Source: Meiothermus hypogaeus
GTDB taxonomy: Bacteria > Deinococcota > Deinococci > Deinococcales > Thermaceae
Reading direction: 5' to 3'
NCBI RefSeq assembly: GCF_003574035.1
Contig: NZ_QWKY01000005.1
Span: 31,846-95,845, forward strand
DNA length: 64,000 nt
The position numbers and the translations under genes were made by a program. Below the pieces are notes generated by a model. That model did no database searches. It was not told the DNA's origin and saw only the letters and a list, made by a program, of their open reading frames with translations. Position 1 is the first letter of the stretch, and each line of letters begins with the position of its first letter. Below are positions 61,503 to 64,000 of this stretch, one piece after another.

Positions 61503-61546
61503 TTGAGGGTCTACAGGCTGTTGTCGGCCTGGGTTTTTGCCTGTTT

Positions 61547-62647
61547 ATGAGTCCGCCCATTCATCCTTTGGCCCGCACGCGCCTTACCTGGGGCAGTGCC
61601 CTGGGCCTGTTCATGACCGGGGCCATTGGGGCGTCGGTGGGGGCGGTCATTCCGCAGTGGCAGGCCGAGTTTGGTGTGGGCCCGGAGCTGGCCTGGTACT
61701 TCAACCTTTTTTTTGTGGGGGCTTTGCTGGGTATCTTTTTGGGCAGCCGGATGCGCCGCCGCCACCCCTGGCTTCCCCTGGCCCTGCTGGCCGAGGGGCT
61801 GGGACTGCTGCTCATTGCCCTGACCCCCCAGATGGGCGGGGTGTTTGGGGCTGCCTTGGTGATGGGCCTGGGGGTGGCGGTGGCCAACTTTCATTGCAAT
61901 GCGCTTCCGCTCGAGCTCTACCCCAAAGGCCAACTGGTTGTGCTTTACCGGGTCAACACCGCGTTTGGGGTGGGGGCGGTGCTGGCCCCTTTGCTGATGG
62001 TGGGGTTGCCCTGGCGCTGGGGCTATGGGGTGCTGGCCCTGGTGGCCCTGGTGGCAGCGGGATTGCTGTGGAAAACGCCGGCGGCTCGAGCGCGCACCGA
62101 GGCCCCCGAGGCCCGGCAGTCGTGGGGTTTGCTGCCCTTCGTGCTGCTGGCGGCGGTGTCGTATGTGGCGGTGGAGCTGGTGGTCTCGAGCTTCTCCGGG
62201 GTCTACCTGCGCCACCTGGGCTACGACCCCCGCTGGCTGGGGGTGCTGCTCTCGTTGTACTGGGTGGCCCTCACCCTGGGGCGCTGGTTGCTGGCCGATT
62301 TTGTAGCGGCCAGACCCCTGGCCCGGCTGGTTGGGCTGCAGCTGGGGGCGGTGCTGGTGGCGCTGTGCTACCTGGTGCCTCCTTTGGCCTGGCTCTTTCC
62401 GCTGGTGGGGTTCTGGGTAGCCCCCACCTTTCCCACCCTGTATGCCTTTACCGAGCGCACCATTGGCTACGGGGGGCTGGCTTTTTTGTTCTACGCCGCG
62501 GCAGTGGGAAGCAACCTGGTTCCGGCGGCTTTTGCCCTGCTGCCCCGGGAGGCCCTGGCCCCGGGTATGCTGCTGGTGGTGGGCTGGATGGCCGCCATGA
62601 CCTACCTGCTCTGGAGAAAGAGTGAAACTCAAAGCCCTGTTATTTGA
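61547..62647 (+). CDS. MFS transporter
   Basis: 366 aa with about 11-12 membrane segments, small for the family. The loop after the second segment is GSRMRRRHPW, a reduced form of the MFS motif A, and YRVNTAFGVGAVLAPLLMVGLPWRWGYGVLALVALVAAGLLW fits helices 4-6. The substrate is unknown; sugar or drug exporters are possible. The last 26 bp overlap the HAD gene, suggesting coupled expression. Start ATG 61547. Confidence 0.82.
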   Translation: MSPPIHPLARTRLTWGSALGLFMTGAIGASVGAVIPQWQAEFGVGPELAWYFNLFFVGALLGIFLGSRMRRRHPWLPLALLAEGLGLLLIALTPQMGGVFGAALVMGLGVAVANFHCNALPLELYPKGQLVVLYRVNTAFGVGAVLAPLLMVGLPWRWGYGVLALVALVAAGLLWKTPAARARTEAPEARQSWGLLPFVLLAAVSYVAVELVVSSFSGVYLRHLGYDPRWLGVLLSLYWVALTLGRWLLADFVAARPLARLVGLQLGAVLVALCYLVPPLAWLFPLVGFWVAPTFPTLYAFTERTIGYGGLAFLFYAAAVGSNLVPAAFALLPREALAPGMLLVVGWMAAMTYLLWRKSETQSPVI

Positions 62648-63284
62648 CCTGGACGGCACCCTGGCCGACACCGACCGCCTGCACGAGCAGGCCTGGCTCG
62701 AGGGCCTGGCCCGCTACGGCATCCAGGCCGACCACCACTACTACCAGACCCAGATCAGCGGGGGCCTGAACCCCGAGATTGTGCGGCGCATACTGCCCCA
62801 GCTCTCCGAGGCCGAGGGCGAGACCTTTTTGACGCAAAAGGAGGCCCGCTTCCGCGAGCTGGCCGCGGGGGTTAGGCCGCTGCCGGGGTTGCGTGAGCTA
62901 TGGAACTGGGCCCAGAACCGGGGTTTACGGCGGGCGCTGGTGAGCAACGCGCCCAGGGTGAATGCCCTGTTTATGCTCGAGCGGCTCGAGCTCAGTTTCG
63001 ACTGCGTGGTGCTGTCGGAAGAGCTGCCCGCCGGTAAGCCCGACCCGCTGCCGTACCGCAGGGCGCTCGAGCTACTCGGGCTAAGCCCGGACGAGGCCCT
63101 GGCCTTCGAGGACTCCCCCTCGGGCGTGCGGTCTGCCGTGGGGGCCGGTATCCGCGCCGTGGCCCTGACTACCGGACACCGGCCCGAGGCCCTGGAGCAG
63201 GCCGGGGCCTTCCTCAGCATCGCCAATTTCACCGACCCGCGCCTTTGGGGCTGGCTGCAAAACCACCACCCAACCGCGCCCTAG
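62622..63284 (+). CDS. HAD-superfamily phosphatase (beta-phosphoglucomutase-like)
   Basis: 220 aa from GTG 62622 behind GGAGAAAG. Motif I LLFDLDGTLADTD, motif II ALVSNAP, motif III lysine in ELPAGKPDPLPYRRAL and motif IV AFEDSPSGVRSAVGAGI. The helical cap after motif I places it with subfamily IA phosphatases such as phosphoglycolate or sugar phosphate phosphatases and beta-phosphoglucomutase. The overlap with the MFS transporter hints at joint sugar handling. It ends in a 4-bp overlap with the convergent methyltransferase gene. Confidence 0.9.
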   Translation: MKLKALLFDLDGTLADTDRLHEQAWLEGLARYGIQADHHYYQTQISGGLNPEIVRRILPQLSEAEGETFLTQKEARFRELAAGVRPLPGLRELWNWAQNRGLRRALVSNAPRVNALFMLERLELSFDCVVLSEELPAGKPDPLPYRRALELLGLSPDEALAFEDSPSGVRSAVGAGIRAVALTTGHRPEALEQAGAFLSIANFTDPRLWGWLQNHHPTAP

Positions 63285-63736
63285 TAAATCCAGGGGATTA
63301 GCTTTTTGACCCGGCCCCGGTAGCTTTGGTAGTCGGGGTAGCGCTCTTCCAGAAAGCGCTCCTCGAGGCCTGCCTTGCGGTCGAGCAAACCGAACAAAAG
63401 CCCGCTCAACAGCAGCGTCCAGGGGTTAAGGTGCGTCAGGCTGCTCCCAATGGCCCACAGCAGCACCCCGCAGTAGATGGGGTGCCGCACCACCCGGTAG
63501 AGCCCTGTTTGTACCAGGTAGCCCTCGGGCCTGGGCTTGGGCAGGGCGGTCAGGTTGCGCCCGAGTTGCCACGCCGCCAGGAGCAGCACCAGGAGCCCCC
63601 CCCAGGCCAGCCCCTGCCCCAACCCGGTAAGCCAGGGCGGGCTAAAAGAAGGTGTGAACCACAAAGCCAGCCCCAGCAGGCCCAGCAGGCCAAACTGTCC
63701 CACCACGTACCATTCACCCCGCTCGCCGAAGCGCAT
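63281..63736 (-). CDS. Isoprenylcysteine carboxyl methyltransferase-family membrane protein
   Basis: 151 aa with about four membrane segments. The C-terminal half LVQTGLYRVVRHPIYCGVLLWAIGSSL and EERFLEERYPDYQSYRGRVKKLIPWIY is the ICMT/PEMT-like S-adenosylmethionine site (RHPxY...E..L...F...Y..Y). Bacterial members methylate lipids or small molecules; the substrate here is unknown. Start ATG 63736. Confidence 0.85.
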   Translation of the reverse strand: MRFGERGEWYVVGQFGLLGLLGLALWFTPSFSPPWLTGLGQGLAWGGLLVLLLAAWQLGRNLTALPKPRPEGYLVQTGLYRVVRHPIYCGVLLWAIGSSLTHLNPWTLLLSGLLFGLLDRKAGLEERFLEERYPDYQSYRGRVKKLIPWIY

Positions 63737-63853
63737 GGGGATAGGATACCGGGATTACCTTGCTGGGGCGACTTCAGCCTGGAGATTGACCTGGACACGC
63801 TGGTAGTAGCGCCCAACCTGCTGACCAACCCCCTCGAGCGCCAGCGCTACCCG

Positions 63854-64000
63854 ATACCGGATTCAAAAAGACAGTTCACAAAACCAAAAAACCCATAGGT
63901 TGTCTTTTTGAATCCTAGAGCACACCCCTCCCTTGAGTACCGGCGCTAGCCGGGGGCCGATGGCCCTTCACTGTCGGTCGGCGAAGAAAGCGTCTCCCTT
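63854..64000 (-). mobile_element. MITE-like element, long form, copy 7, cut by the window end
   Basis: Reverse orientation: ATACCGGATTC, hairpin arms GATTCAAAAAGACAG/TTGTCTTTTTGAATC, CTAGAGCACACCCCTC, then the GGCCGATGGCCC interior and GTCGGCGAAGAAAGCGTC. It is cut off before the tandem units. Confidence 0.8.

Overview
The window looks like chromosomal DNA of a Meiothermus-type member of the Thermaceae, most likely near Meiothermus ruber. The evidence is high GC, a great excess of CTCGAG in coding DNA, many apparently leaderless genes with a TAnnnT -10 box 5 to 10 nt before the start codon, a four-gene bc1 operon in the order known from Thermus (fbcCDFB), and SARP-like ATPase regulators. No rRNA genes, prophage or recognisable transposase are present. 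The species name is inference.

Layout. 1-3615: a SARP/AAA/TPR regulator enclosed by imperfect 118-bp inverted repeats. 3739-7578: a minus-strand operon for secreted proteins, centred on a papain-type lipoprotein protease. 8228-13051: a second SARP regulator, an ABC-2 permease and a universal stress protein. 13301-20311: pilT, a secreted RHS-like protein with a putative metallopeptidase tail, rlmB, mltG/ruvX and a DUF4388 gene. 20326-27644: alaS, an IMPDH/GMP-reductase-like gene, YkgJ/DinB, a MacB/FtsX-type ABC transporter and DUF4256. 27654: tRNA-Leu.

CRISPR region. There are three arrays with the same 35-bp repeat: 12 repeats at 28227-29059, 35 at 45078-47610 and 8 at 57972-58523. Each follows a nearly identical leader. 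Array 1 is followed by a CARF/HEPN gene of the Cas02710 type. Arrays 2 and 3 flank a type III-A operon: cas10, csm2, csm3, csm4, csm5, a vapBC-like pair, cas6, a second Cas02710 gene, cas1, cas2. Cas10 keeps HD and GGDD motifs, so cyclic-oligoadenylate signalling to the two CARF/HEPN proteins is the expected logic.

Between arrays 1 and 2 lie a cobalamin-riboswitch-controlled B12 salvage operon (btuF, a beta-barrel-like protein, btuC, btuD, a hypothetical gene, a cobC-like phosphatase, cobU, cobT, a DUF5522 gene, cobS), an amine oxidase gene broken by an in-frame TGA, and the bc1 operon. After array 3 come a membrane protein/roadblock-like pair, tRNA-Gln, tRNA-Glu, an MFS transporter, a HAD phosphatase and an ICMT-family methyltransferase.

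The most striking unexplained structure is a family of short non-coding elements: five complete or near-complete copies, one fragment and one running off the window end. They have terminal inverted repeats, multi-hairpin interiors, compensated base changes and 4-bp target duplications. One copy sits exactly between cas1 and cas2, another between a -10 box and its start codon, and a third directly upstream of alaS.
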